Assembly (NCBI GenBank): GCA_021805565.1
Contig: JAJZFA010000033.1
Span: 186,001 to 250,000 of the forward strand
Reading direction: 5' to 3'
From: Pseudomonadota bacterium
Lineage (GTDB): Bacteria > Pseudomonadota > Alphaproteobacteria > Acetobacterales > Acetobacteraceae
DNA length: 64,000 nucleotides
Shown: positions 9,692-17,470 of the stretch, piece by piece
Position numbering within the stretch: position 1 is the stretch's first letter
How the letters are laid out: each line of letters opens with the position of its first letter
Made by a program: the position numbers and the translations under genes
The notes under the pieces: model-generated
What the model was told of the DNA's origin: nothing
The model's database searches: none
Seen by the model: the letters and a program-made list of their open reading frames with translations, nothing else

Positions 9692-10700
9692 CGGGCGCCG
9701 CCAGCATGGTGTTGGCAATAACGCCGGAATGCTCCCGCACCTTGACCTCGATCGAATCCGCCAGGCTGCGATGTTCGCGAAGAAACTGCTTCGCGTTCTC
9801 CCGCCCTTGTCCGATGCGCTGACTGTCGTAGCTGAACCATGCACCGGATTTTTCCACGACACCGGCCTTCACGCCAAGATCGAGCAATTCCCCGACCTTG
9901 CTGATGCCTTCGCCATACATAATATCGAATTCGACCTGACGGAACGGCGGGGCAAGCTTGTTCTTGACCACCTTGACGCGAGTCTGATTGCCCACGACCT
10001 CTTCGCGGTCCTTGATCTGACCGATCCGGCGAATTTCCAGCCGAAGCGACGCGTAGAATTTCAGCGCGTTCCCGCCTGTGGTCGTCTCCGGATTACCGAA
10101 CATGACGCCTATCTTCATGCGTATCTGATTCAGAAAGATCAGCATGCAATTGCTGCGGCTGACGCTGCCGGTAATCTTGCGAAGCGCCTGGCTCATGAGT
10201 CGGGCATGCAGGCCCATGTGGCTATCGCCCATTTCCCCTTCCAGTTCGGCCCGCGGCACCAATGCCGCCACACTATCCACAACCAGAATATCGATCGCGC
10301 CGGATCGAACCAGCGTATCGGCAATCTCCAGCGCCTGTTCGCCCGCATCCGGCTGGCTGATCAGCAGATTATCGACATCCACCCCCAGTTTGCGTGCGTA
10401 CGTTGGATCCAGCGCATGTTCGGCATCGATAAACGCGCAGGTTCCGCCACGCCGTTGCGCTTCCGCGATCGCATGCAACGCCAGCGTTGTTTTGCCGGAA
10501 CTCTCAGGACCGTAAATCTCAATAATCCGGCCACGTGGCAGGCCGCCGATGCCAACCGCCAGATCGAGACCGAGCGAACCGGACGGGATCACCTCGATTT
10601 GCTCATCACCAGCCCTCTGGCCCATCCGCATAATCGAGCCCTTGCCGAAAGCCCGTTCGATTTGTGCCATCGCGGCATCGAGCGCCTTATTTTTTTCCAT
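9660..10700 (-). CDS. recA: RecA recombinase
   Basis: A 346-residue RecA, the DNA-dependent ATPase that forms recombination filaments and triggers LexA cleavage. The Walker A motif GPESSGKTT, the [20 protein letters not shown] region with the Walker B strand, and [20 protein letters not shown] in the DNA-binding loop 2 area are all present. The tail ends in an acidic Glu/Ala-rich segment, typical of RecA. The start [13 protein letters not shown] at 10700 is preferred over an ATG nine bases upstream because an AAGGA sits nine bases from it and would abut the upstream one. The deaminase gene overlaps its 3' end. Confidence 0.98.
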   Translation of the reverse strand: MEKNKALDAAMAQIERAFGKGSIMRMGQRAGDEQIEVIPSGSLGLDLAVGIGGLPRGRIIEIYGPESSGKTTLALHAIAEAQRRGGTCAFIDAEHALDPTYARKLGVDVDNLLISQPDAGEQALEIADTLVRSGAIDILVVDSVAALVPRAELEGEMGDSHMGLHARLMSQALRKITGSVSRSNCMLIFLNQIRMKIGVMFGNPETTTGGNALKFYASLRLEIRRIGQIKDREEVVGNQTRVKVVKNKLAPPFRQVEFDIMYGEGISKVGELLDLGVKAGVVEKSGAWFSYDSQRIGQGRENAKQFLREHRSLADSIEVKVREHSGVIANTMLAAPDEAEEAEAAE

Positions 10701-10973
10701 TCCGCACATTCCTTAATTTCATACTGGCGCAGGCGTCTTTTCTCGCTCTACACGTCTTAGGCATCGAATTGCAACCCTTGCGTGTATATTGTTCATCACT
10801 AACTCAGAGTTCAGCCTGTCCATTTGTATTCATTATGTTCCGCATATCGCCGGATCGCAAGGGCTTTTCCGATTCGCCTCGTAAGTCGATCATCCGCTCA
10901 GGCCCTCGATTCGCGAAAGGGTTAAGCGCGCGCGCCAGAGGTTCGGCCGGAAATTCCGCCGGTATCCTCCGGA
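10701..10973. promoter_or_regulatory. recA upstream region, downstream of flhB
   Basis: These 273 bases hold the recA promoter and the 3' flank of flhB. Several GTTC/GAAC half-sites occur (around 10793 and 10811), but none shows the seven-base spacing of the alphaproteobacterial LexA box, so no SOS operator is claimed. No gene is seen. Confidence 0.35.
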
Positions 10974-12041
10974 CTATAAAACGGCCTGCCCGGTTCGCCG
11001 AAGCCGCCAGATATACGCGATGATCTCCGCGACAGCCTTATAGTGCTCCGCTGGAATCTCGGTATCGATGTCGAGGCGATAAAGTGCACGGGCAAGCGGA
11101 GGGTTCGCCACGATCGGCACGCCGTTCGCCGCGGCGATCTCTCGTATTCTGGCAGCGACCGAATCCTGTCCTTTGGCCACGATGCGCGGCGCCGGATTAT
11201 TTGCCCGGTCGTAGGCGAGCGCTACCGCATAATGTGTTGGATTGGTCAACACGACAGTCGCCGCTGGCACTTTGGCCATCATGTGCTGCCGGGCCCGCAA
11301 CATGCGAATTCGCCGGATTCGTGCCTTAATGTGGGGATTTCCCTCCGAGTCCTTCATCTCGTCGCGAATGCTCTGCTTGCTCATGCGCAGATCGCGGGCA
11401 TGGCGAAATCTCACCCACATCAGGTCTGCAGCAGCAATGATCGCCTGGGTGGACACGCTCGCGATAAACAGATGAAACACCGGCCGGGCAATCGCCTGCA
11501 TCAGATTTTGCGGTGCCTGCCATGGCAGACGCACCAACGCGGGCCCGTCGCCCCGGAGCGCGATCCAGATCGCGATGGAAAGCAAACCAAGCTTCGCCAG
11601 CGACTGCACAATTTCCACGATACCGCTGAAACCAAACATGCGCTTTACGCCCGCCGACGGACTTAGGCGCGAAATTTTCGGTTGAAATCCACCAAAATTC
11701 AGCAGGAAATTGGTTTGTAATAGCACCGCGGCGGCCCCGGCGAGCGCAGCGGCACCAAGGGCTGGCAGAATCGCTGCCCATACGCTGAACGCCGTCGCCC
11801 TCAGCCGCTCCGAACCAAGCATGGATGCCTCGCCCGCATGGGACAGAAACAAGCCAAGGGTAGGCAACAAATGTTGAATCAGGTCTTGGGACCGATAACC
11901 CAGCACCAGCACCACGGCACCCAGGCTGACAAAGGTCACCGTTTCCCGCGACAAAGGCACCTGCCCGCCTTCGCGGGCCTGATCGAGATGCCTCTGCGTG
12001 GCGGTTTCCGTGCGGTCGCCGGATTGATCGTCCTCCGCCAC
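10974..12041 (-). CDS. flhB: Flagellar export switch protein FlhB
   Basis: A 355-residue FlhB, the membrane subunit of the flagellar type III export gate that switches substrate class by self-cleavage. It starts with the typical MAEDDQSGDRTETATQRHLDQAREGGQVPLS form, has four hydrophobic segments in its first two thirds, and carries the autocleavage motif N-P-T-H in VVLTNPTHYAVALAYD. It is the last gene of the leftward flgB-flgC-fliE-fliQ-fliR-flhB operon and lies three bases after fliR. Confidence 0.97.
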   Translation of the reverse strand: MAEDDQSGDRTETATQRHLDQAREGGQVPLSRETVTFVSLGAVVLVLGYRSQDLIQHLLPTLGLFLSHAGEASMLGSERLRATAFSVWAAILPALGAAALAGAAAVLLQTNFLLNFGGFQPKISRLSPSAGVKRMFGFSGIVEIVQSLAKLGLLSIAIWIALRGDGPALVRLPWQAPQNLMQAIARPVFHLFIASVSTQAIIAAADLMWVRFRHARDLRMSKQSIRDEMKDSEGNPHIKARIRRIRMLRARQHMMAKVPAATVVLTNPTHYAVALAYDRANNPAPRIVAKGQDSVAARIREIAAANGVPIVANPPLARALYRLDIDTEIPAEHYKAVAEIIAYIWRLRRTGQAVL

Positions 12042-12044
12042 CGG

Positions 12045-12815
12045 TCATCCGCCGCCTGGAAGAGTGGCAAATGAAGCTTGGACCGCGTCGCGCCATGCCA
12101 CAACGATCGCTCCGCCCGTCAGTGTCAGCAGCACAAATCCCGCCATGATCTGGCCTGGCATCGACACGATATAGATTTGCATGCGCGACACGATTCGGCC
12201 GATCAGGCCCATGGCGACATTCCAGCCGACCCCAATCACCACGAACGGCGACGCCAGTTGAAGCGCCAAAGCGAAGCTGGCGCCCACTGCGCGTATGGCA
12301 AGGGCGGCTGTGTCCGCGGCAGGCAGCAAATGGCCGGGCGGAATGATCTGGAACAGCCCGCTCAGTGCGGCCAGGGGCAGCCGGTAAAGACCCGATGCCA
12401 GAAGCACGACGGGCGCGGCCATTTCGAACAGCTTGCCCAGAACGCCGGATTGCGCGCCTAATTCTGTGTCGGGGACAAGGACACTGGAAAGGCCGATCAG
12501 ATAACCGGTGAATTGCGCGCAGACTGGCAAGGCCAGGACAATCATCCGGGCGATCCAGCCGAACCAGAGACCCGTGACGACTTCGCAGGCGACCATCGAC
12601 GCCATTTCGATACCGGGCGCCGGCACAGGCGGCATCATCGGTTGCAGGCCAGGCATCAGCAGAAGCGTAATGCCTAGGGCCAAGCCGATCCGGATGATCG
12701 CCGGGGCGGCGGATTCGCCAAGACCGGGCAGCAACGCCATCGCCGGCCCGACCCTGGCCAATACCAACGCGAACGCGGGCGCCCAGTCCAGCAACGTGGC
12801 CAAAGCCGGATTCAT
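12045..12815 (-). CDS. fliR: Flagellar export gate protein FliR
   Basis: A 256-residue integral membrane protein of the flagellar export gate. It has about six hydrophobic segments and family-typical stretches such as LARVGPAMALLPGLGE near the N-terminus and a GWFGWIARM-like loop. FliR assembles with FliP and FliQ into the helical gate. The start overlaps the fliQ stop by four bases (ATGA), so translation is probably coupled. Confidence 0.95.
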   Translation of the reverse strand: MNPALATLLDWAPAFALVLARVGPAMALLPGLGESAAPAIIRIGLALGITLLLMPGLQPMMPPVPAPGIEMASMVACEVVTGLWFGWIARMIVLALPVCAQFTGYLIGLSSVLVPDTELGAQSGVLGKLFEMAAPVVLLASGLYRLPLAALSGLFQIIPPGHLLPAADTAALAIRAVGASFALALQLASPFVVIGVGWNVAMGLIGRIVSRMQIYIVSMPGQIMAGFVLLTLTGGAIVVAWRDAVQASFATLPGGG

Positions 12816-13084
12816 GACCCGCCGATAGCGACAATCCGGTCGAATATCCGGTGCGAAAATCCCGATAGCGTCGCGGCCATGAACGGGGCGAGGATCATCA
12901 GGGTAAGGCCGATCGCCACGATCTTCGGCAAAAAGCCCAGCGTCGACTCGTTTATCTGGGTGATGGCCTGGACAAATGAAACCAGCAGGCCGACGGCCAG
13001 TGCAACACCCAGTACTGGGAAACTAAGCTTCATCGTCACGACCATACAGTCGTGGATCAGCGCCGCGACATCGGTACCGTTCAT
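12812..13084 (-). CDS. fliQ: Flagellar export gate protein FliQ
   Basis: A 90-residue protein with two transmembrane helices, the normal size for FliQ. It includes SFPVLGVALAVGLLVSFVQA and QINESTLGFLPK, both characteristic. It packs around FliP in the export gate. It sits three bases downstream of fliE and overlaps fliR by four bases. Confidence 0.96.
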   Translation of the reverse strand: MNGTDVAALIHDCMVVTMKLSFPVLGVALAVGLLVSFVQAITQINESTLGFLPKIVAIGLTLMILAPFMAATLSGFSHRIFDRIVAIGGS

Positions 13085-13087
13085 GGG

Positions 13088-13396
13088 TCAGATCGGCATT
13101 TTCATGATATCCTGATAGGCTTGTACAACCCGGTCCCGAATAGTGGTGGCGGTTTGCAACGTCATTTCCGCATGCGACAGCGCTGTGACCACGTCGGTCA
13201 AATTGCCGGTGCCGCTAAGAGCTTTCATCGCCTGATCGTCGGCGGTGTGGCCCGATTGCACGGCCTGATCCAATGCCTGCGAGATCGCGGCACCGAAACT
13301 GTTAGGTGTATCCCCCGAAGCCGTACCGCCGGCCGTCCGCGTATAGGCACCGGCTGCCGCCGATGGCGTAATAACCATCGTCGGTATCGAGGTCAT
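13088..13396 (-). CDS. fliE: Flagellar hook-basal body protein FliE
   Basis: A 102-residue FliE, which joins the MS ring to the rod. The diagnostic C-terminal half is present: MKALSGTGNLTDVVTALSHA followed by EMTLQTATTIRDRVVQAYQDIMKMPI. The N-terminus is low-complexity Ala/Gly/Thr, as usual. Its start overlaps the flgC stop by four bases (ATGA). Confidence 0.95.
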   Translation of the reverse strand: MTSIPTMVITPSAAAGAYTRTAGGTASGDTPNSFGAAISQALDQAVQSGHTADDQAMKALSGTGNLTDVVTALSHAEMTLQTATTIRDRVVQAYQDIMKMPI

Positions 13397-13806
13397 TTCA
13401 GTAGATCGATCGTTTTGTTCAGCATGCCGCGCGTGGCCTGCATTACCGAAACGTTGGCGCTGTACGAACGTTCCGCCTCACGCATATCCATCATTTCGAT
13501 GAAAATATTGACGTTTGGCAGTTTAACGTAACCCTGCGCATTGGCCGCTGGATTGGCCGGATCGTATCTCAACGGCAGATCGCTGCCGTCCTCGCCCACG
13601 TTCTTCACCCCAACGCCTTGCACGCCGGCCGCCTTGTCCATCGTGCTTGCGAACGTGATGGTTTTGCGCCGGTACGGTTCGGCGCCAGGCGACGATCCGG
13701 TCGTATCCTGATTTGCGATGTTTTCGGCGATGATGCGAAGGCGCTGAGTCTGCGCGTCCATTCCTGTCGCGGATACATTCAGCGTCTGATTCAGGTCGCC
13801 TGCCAT
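13393..13806 (-). CDS. flgC: Flagellar proximal rod protein FlgC
   Basis: A 137-residue rod protein. The N-terminal rod motif appears as ISATGMDAQ-like VSATGMDAQTQRLRIIAENIANQDT, and the C-terminus has PNVNIFIEMMDMREAERSYSANVSV, both hallmarks of FlgC. It is exported by the type III apparatus and polymerises in the proximal rod. It follows flgB by eight bases and overlaps fliE. Confidence 0.96.
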   Translation of the reverse strand: MAGDLNQTLNVSATGMDAQTQRLRIIAENIANQDTTGSSPGAEPYRRKTITFASTMDKAAGVQGVGVKNVGEDGSDLPLRYDPANPAANAQGYVKLPNVNIFIEMMDMREAERSYSANVSVMQATRGMLNKTIDLLK

Positions 13807-13814
13807 GACGGGAT

Positions 13815-14207
13815 CTATCGTCCCAGTGCCGTGCTGAACATCCCCACGTATTTTTTCCAGATGTTCGTGACCAGCCCCTGCGTGGTTTCAGTATCAGCCA
13901 CTTTGGTCAATTGCTCATCCAAGGCGACGGTATTTCCGTCGAGGGCCCTGCCCTTCGGCGGGTCAGCGGTCAACGAAGCCAACCCGTTGGGTGCAGTTCC
14001 CAACATATGCATCGGCTGCGTCCGTACAGGTTCGATAGAACCGCCCCCAGACACCAGGCTGGCGAACGACTGAATGTCCCGCGCCTGAAAAGCCGGCGTG
14101 TTTGCATTGGCAATATTGGCGGCGAGCACGCTTTGCCGCTGGGCCGTCCAGGTCAGACGCTTCTCGGCAAGGTCGAACAATGCGATGCGGGTTGGGTCCA
14201 TAAGCAT
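13815..14207 (-). CDS. flgB: Flagellar proximal rod protein FlgB
   Basis: A rod protein of about 130 residues. RIALFDLAEKRLTWTAQRQ followed by SVLAANIANANTPAFQARD is the conserved FlgB N-terminus. Two in-frame ATGs lie close together (14207 and 14201); the extension further upstream (VCSSFSAR) has no family support. It is the first gene of the leftward flagellar operon, so the promoter must lie between here and fliO. Confidence 0.93.
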   Translation of the reverse strand: MLMDPTRIALFDLAEKRLTWTAQRQSVLAANIANANTPAFQARDIQSFASLVSGGGSIEPVRTQPMHMLGTAPNGLASLTADPPKGRALDGNTVALDEQLTKVADTETTQGLVTNIWKKYVGMFSTALGR

Positions 14208-14346
14208 CAGTCTGGCCGAAAAAGATGAACAAACCATTAACGACGATCATTAAGGAAATATTCACTTTCTGGCCATCAAATGAGGGCATGCAGACAATAG
14301 AGCAGCCCTTCCCAATCGCGCGACGACCGGCAAACCGCCTATAGCC
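14208..14346. promoter_or_regulatory. Divergent flagellar promoter region (flgB / fliO)
   Basis: This 139-base region separates the leftward flgB operon from the rightward fliO-fliP pair and must hold both promoters. Two TTAA half-sites occur about 14237-14253, separated by nine bases rather than the seven of a CtrA box, so CtrA control is possible but not supported by spacing. No sigma-54 GG/GC pair with correct spacing was found. Confidence 0.4.
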
Positions 14347-14601
14347 ATGACCGGACCATCCATCCTCTGGGTCATCGGCGCTCTCGCTGGCGTCATCGCC
14401 TTGATCGCCGCCGCCGCCCGCTTTCTTCAATCCGGCGGCTGGCGGATGCAACCACGTGCCGGCCGGATACTGGTCGTGCGGGAGTCGATCGCCCTGGACC
14501 CTCGCCGTCGCCTTCACCTTGTGCAGTGCGGACAACGCCAGGTGGTGTTGCTGACCGGTGGCGGACAGGATGTCGTCATCGGCTGGATGCCACACCCATG
14601 A
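14347..14601 (+). CDS. fliO: Flagellar biosynthesis protein FliO
   Basis: An 84-residue protein with one N-terminal transmembrane helix (ILWVIGALAGVIALIAAAARF) followed by a small beta domain with RILVVRESIALDPRRRLHLV, which is the FliO pattern. FliO is a chaperone-like scaffold for FliP assembly and is often poorly conserved and short. Its stop overlaps the fliP start by four bases (ATGA), strongly supporting the assignment. Confidence 0.88.
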   Translation: MTGPSILWVIGALAGVIALIAAAARFLQSGGWRMQPRAGRILVVRESIALDPRRRLHLVQCGQRQVVLLTGGGQDVVIGWMPHP

Positions 14602-15335
14602 AACGCCTCGCACCGGCTGTGCTCTTGCTGCTCGTTCCCGCCATCGCGCACGCGCAATCCGTCAATATCGATCTTGGTGCCGCCGGACAGGCAGGCGCCA
14701 CGGCGCGACTTGTCCAGCTCACCGCGCTAATCACCGTGCTGTCGCTCGCGCCCAGCCTTCTGGTGATGACGACAGCGTTCACGCGGATCGTCATCGTGCT
14801 ATCGCTGCTGCGTAACGCGCTCAGCACGCAGGGAACGCCACCGAACGTCGTGCTGATCGGACTCGCCCTTTTCCTGTCATTCTTTGTCATGGAACCAGCG
14901 ATGACCCAGGCGTGGACCGCAGGTATTCAGCCAATGACCGAGGGCCGCATCTCGGAGTTGGAGGGCATTCGATTAACGACCGAACCATTTCATGCGTTCA
15001 TGACGGACAATGTCCGGGAAGAGGATCTCAGCTTCTTCCTCGACCTCGGTCATCTCCCGCCAGCTCCGGATGCCGCATCGGTTCCCTGGCGTGCACTCAT
15101 TCCGGCTTTCGTGGTTGGAGAACTTCGCCGATCCTTCGAAATGGGCTTTCTGCTGTTCCTCCCGTTCCTCATCATCGACATCGTCGTCGCCAGCATCCTG
15201 ATGAGCCTCGGGATGATGATGTTGCCGCCAAGCGCTGTGTCGCTACCGTTCAAACTGATATTTTTTGTCTTGATCGACGGCTGGAAACTTGTTGCGGGCA
15301 GCCTGGTACAAAGTTTCGTCACGGCCGGCCCATGA
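14598..15335 (+). CDS. fliP: Flagellar export gate protein FliP
   Basis: A 245-residue FliP. It starts with a cleavable signal peptide (MKRLAPAVLLLLVPAIAHAQ), which is typical for FliP. Conserved segments include TAFTRIVIVLSLLRNALSTQ, PNVVLIGLALFLSFFVM and FEMGFLLFLPFLIIDIVVAS. It forms the core of the export channel with FliQ and FliR. The start at 14598 overlaps the fliO stop; an upstream in-frame ATG would add non-homologous residues. Confidence 0.97.
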   Translation: MKRLAPAVLLLLVPAIAHAQSVNIDLGAAGQAGATARLVQLTALITVLSLAPSLLVMTTAFTRIVIVLSLLRNALSTQGTPPNVVLIGLALFLSFFVMEPAMTQAWTAGIQPMTEGRISELEGIRLTTEPFHAFMTDNVREEDLSFFLDLGHLPPAPDAASVPWRALIPAFVVGELRRSFEMGFLLFLPFLIIDIVVASILMSLGMMMLPPSAVSLPFKLIFFVLIDGWKLVAGSLVQSFVTAGP

Positions 15336-15443
15336 TACCGCAATCATTTCCCGGAACGCGGATCGTGTAACGGGGTATCGCCAAACGGCCGGTTTTCCGC
15401 CAGAGAAAGCATATTACAATGTCATAACGGAGGACCGAACACT

Positions 15444-15875
15444 ATGATTCCGCCCAAAGCACCAACGTGGGTCTCAGAATTCCGCGCGTTTATCATGCGC
15501 GGCAACGTGGTCGATCTGGCTGTCGGTCTGGTCATCGGCGTCGCCTTTACGGGTGTTGTCAGCAGCCTCGTAAAAGATGTGTTCAATCCGTTTCTTGGAC
15601 TTTTGACAGGAGGCTTGGATTTTTCCAACCTGTTCATCCCCCTTAACGGTCAACACTACGCCAACTTGGCCGATGCGCAAAAAGCTGGCGCCGCGACCGT
15701 TAATATCGGGCTGTTTCTCAATGCGATCATTCAATTCGCGATCGTTAGCTTCGCGATCTTCTGGATCGTCAAGGCCTTGACGAAGCTCAACATCAGGCAA
15801 GACGCCGTGGCCGCTCCAACAAAATCCGAAGCAATTCTCGGGGAAATCCGGGATCTACTGAAATCCCGCCAATAA
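15444..15875 (+). CDS. mscL: Large-conductance mechanosensitive channel MscL
   Basis: A 143-residue MscL, a homopentameric osmotic safety valve in the inner membrane. The pore helix FIMRGNVVDLAVGLVIGVAF is nearly canonical, followed by the periplasmic loop and the second transmembrane helix (IIQFAIVSFAIFWIVKAL). The C-terminal cytoplasmic helix ends in EAILGEIRDLLKSRQ. A GGAGG lies before the ATG. It is monocistronic, between fliP and the convergent DUF1150 gene. Confidence 0.97.
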   Translation: MIPPKAPTWVSEFRAFIMRGNVVDLAVGLVIGVAFTGVVSSLVKDVFNPFLGLLTGGLDFSNLFIPLNGQHYANLADAQKAGAATVNIGLFLNAIIQFAIVSFAIFWIVKALTKLNIRQDAVAAPTKSEAILGEIRDLLKSRQ

Positions 15876-15914
15876 GCCGGTTCGGGGTGGCGCCAGCCAC
15901 CCGAATCGCCTGCT

Positions 15915-16181
15915 TCAGTGGACCGAAAGCGGCATCATCTCGTGCTGCACCACGGCCGCGACAGCCACATCCCGGTTACCGGCCACCGCCATCGGTGTGC
16001 CGTCGGCCGCGTGAATCGCAAAGCCCTGCACGCCGTTCACGACTACGGATTTCACGTACGCGATATGAGATACTCCCAGCGCGGCCAATTGTTGTTCCGA
16101 AAGATGCCGGACATCGAACGTCACGACTTCCGGAGCGGGAGCAGTTAACCCGTCAGCCTGATCGCCTGAGTTGATATTCAT
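15915..16181 (-). CDS. DUF1150 family protein
   Basis: An 88-residue protein of the alphaproteobacterial DUF1150 family, recognised from the segment LSEQQLAALGVSHIAYVKSV followed by GFAIHAADGTPMAVAGNRDVA. Function is unknown. Family members commonly sit next to small heat shock genes, and here it follows hsp20 in the same direction with an 83-base gap that holds a stable hairpin, so its level may be set by readthrough from the heat-shock promoter. Confidence 0.8.
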   Translation of the reverse strand: MNINSGDQADGLTAPAPEVVTFDVRHLSEQQLAALGVSHIAYVKSVVVNGVQGFAIHAADGTPMAVAGNRDVAVAAVVQHEMMPLSVH

Positions 16182-16235
16182 CGTCCTGTACTCCTCATTT
16201 TACGGCAGCCTTCCTGAAGCACCGCCGAAGTTTTA

Positions 16236-16254
16236 GCTCTGGGAGACCCAGAGC
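16236..16254 (-). terminator. Hairpin between hsp20 and DUF1150 gene
   Basis: A perfect eight-base inverted repeat GCTCTGGG / CCCAGAGC with an AGA loop lies in the gap between hsp20 and the downstream DUF1150 gene. There is no T-run after it on the minus strand, so it may be an attenuator or mRNA-stabilising 3' structure rather than a complete terminator. Confidence 0.5.
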
Positions 16255-16264
16255 ACAGCGAGAT

Positions 16265-16744
16265 TCAACGTTCCGTCTTACTCTCGACGACGGTATGCGA
16301 ATCCGTCCCATTAGGGCGCAAAGCCGTAGCCCCCGATTTCCGCGTGATGGGAATCGTTTTCACCCTCACTTCCGGCTGCGGCTTTGCCAGATCGATATGC
16401 AACAAGCCATTGTCCAACCAGGCACCTCTGACGTCGATCCCCTCGGCCAGTACGAATGAACGCTGGAATTGCCGTGCGGCGATGCCTCTGTGCAGAAAAA
16501 TCCGGCCCTGGCTGTCGTCGGTCTGTCGTCCCCTTATCACTAATTGGTTGTCTTCCTGGGTGATTTGAAGGTCATCCATCGTAAATCCAGCGACGGCGAG
16601 CGTGATACGTAGTCCTGTCTGACTGATCTGCTCGATATTATACGGCGGATATCCATCGGACGACGTTTTAGCGGCCCGCTCGAGCATTTGCTCAAGATGG
16701 TCGAAACCCAAAAACAGCGGCGAGGTAAACGTGCGGGTGGTCAA
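16265..16744 (-). CDS. Small heat shock protein Hsp20 (first copy)
   Basis: A 159-residue alpha-crystallin family chaperone (IbpA type) that holds unfolded proteins for refolding by DnaK/ClpB. The N-terminus has SPLFLGFDHLEQMLERAAK and YPPYNIEQ, the crystallin domain includes LRITLAVAGF and NQLVIRGRQ, and GIAARQFQRSFVLAEGIDV precedes the last strands. The start codon is TTG at 16744, supported by an AGGAGG seven bases upstream. That Shine-Dalgarno sequence lies in a ROSE-like hairpin, and a heat-shock-type promoter precedes it. Confidence 0.92.
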   Translation of the reverse strand: MTTRTFTSPLFLGFDHLEQMLERAAKTSSDGYPPYNIEQISQTGLRITLAVAGFTMDDLQITQEDNQLVIRGRQTDDSQGRIFLHRGIAARQFQRSFVLAEGIDVRGAWLDNGLLHIDLAKPQPEVRVKTIPITRKSGATALRPNGTDSHTVVESKTER

Positions 16745-16749
16745 GGCCC

Positions 16750-16765
16750 CCTCCTACGAGCGAAG
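16750..16765 (-). promoter_or_regulatory. ROSE-like RNA thermometer hairpin before first hsp20
   Basis: On the minus strand the arm CTTCGCT pairs with the Shine-Dalgarno AGGAGG across a CGT loop: U-A, C-G, bulged G, C-G, U-A, U-G, C-G. The UYGCU/AGGA pairing with one bulged G is the signature of ROSE thermometers, which block ribosome binding at low temperature. Confidence 0.65.
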
Positions 16766-16803
16766 CGAATATCGGAACCCATCGAGGCATTCCGGTTGAA
16801 CCA

Positions 16804-16833
16804 CATCTTGGCGCCAGCAACCTCACTTGCAAG
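16804..16833 (-). promoter_or_regulatory. Candidate sigma-32 promoter for first hsp20
   Basis: CTTG at 16833-16830 is followed after 18 bases by CCAAGATG (16811-16804). Alphaproteobacterial heat-shock promoters have CTTG then a CYTATNT-like -10 at this distance; two positions of the -10 deviate. The second hsp20 has the same CTTG-18-CC arrangement, which supports both. Confidence 0.45.
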
Positions 16834-16912
16834 GGGAAGATAGCAATCCGGACCTCAGGCGGGCCGGATAGTGTTGATTGCTTGCGAACGCACCGCTAGA
16901 TGCAGCAACACA

Positions 16913-17467
16913 ATGAGCACCGACACACAATCGACGGCAACCACACTTCTGCCGATCCTGATCGCACCCAGCCCCATCCTGAAAACCCGCGCCAGACCGG
17001 TCAAACCCAACGACGCGGATAGTGTGCGAGAGCTGATCCCCCGCATGTTCGCGTCGATGTATCAAGCACCTGGCATCGGACTGGCCGCCCCACAGGTCGG
17101 TCACGGCCTGCGGCTGATCGTGATCGACCTTGTCCCGGACGACAAGCGCCAGCCGCATACGCTGGTTAATCCGGAAGTCGTCGCAACCAGCGAGGAACGC
17201 GCTACCCGGGAAGAAGGATGCCTGTCCTTGCCCGGCCAGTACGCCGATATCACCCGGCCGGCCCGCGTCAAGGTGCGCTATCTGGATGAAAGCGGCGTCA
17301 AACGCGAATTACAGGCGGAAGGCCTTCTGGCGGCCTGCCTCCAGCATGAAATCGACCACCTGGACGGCATCTTGTTCGTGGATCATTTGTCCCCGTTGAA
17401 GCGCAATATGATCATGCGCCGTCTGGCCAAGGAACAACGATTGAAGCAAGACGAACGGGCGCGGTAG
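16913..17467 (+). CDS. def: Peptide deformylase
   Basis: A 184-residue Fe/Zn metalloprotease that removes the formyl group from nascent proteins. All three motifs are present: GIGLAAPQVG, EGCLSLPG with the metal-binding Cys, and HEIDHLDG with two metal His and the catalytic Glu. The start MSTDTQSTATTLLPILIAP is chosen because family homology begins near there; an ATG-like start 42 bases upstream adds unrelated residues. It is followed three bases later by fmt, the reverse step in the formylation cycle. Confidence 0.96.
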   Translation: MSTDTQSTATTLLPILIAPSPILKTRARPVKPNDADSVRELIPRMFASMYQAPGIGLAAPQVGHGLRLIVIDLVPDDKRQPHTLVNPEVVATSEERATREEGCLSLPGQYADITRPARVKVRYLDESGVKRELQAEGLLAACLQHEIDHLDGILFVDHLSPLKRNMIMRRLAKEQRLKQDERAR

Positions 17468-17470
17468 CCC

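Noticed and set aside
10701-10973. Possible LexA (SOS) box before recA
   Set aside because: GTTC/GAAC half-sites occur, but their spacing is 14 bases or has mismatches, not the GTTC-N7-GTTC of alphaproteobacteria.
11326-12834. Long open frame overlapping flhB and fliR in another register
   Set aside because: Shadow frame across two well-supported flagellar genes.
14235-14255. CtrA-like TTAA pair between flgB and fliO
   Set aside because: The half-sites are nine bases apart; the CtrA consensus needs seven.
16236-16254. Full intrinsic terminator between hsp20 and the DUF1150 gene
   Set aside because: The stem is perfect but lacks a T-run on the minus strand, so only an attenuator or stabilising role is suggested.
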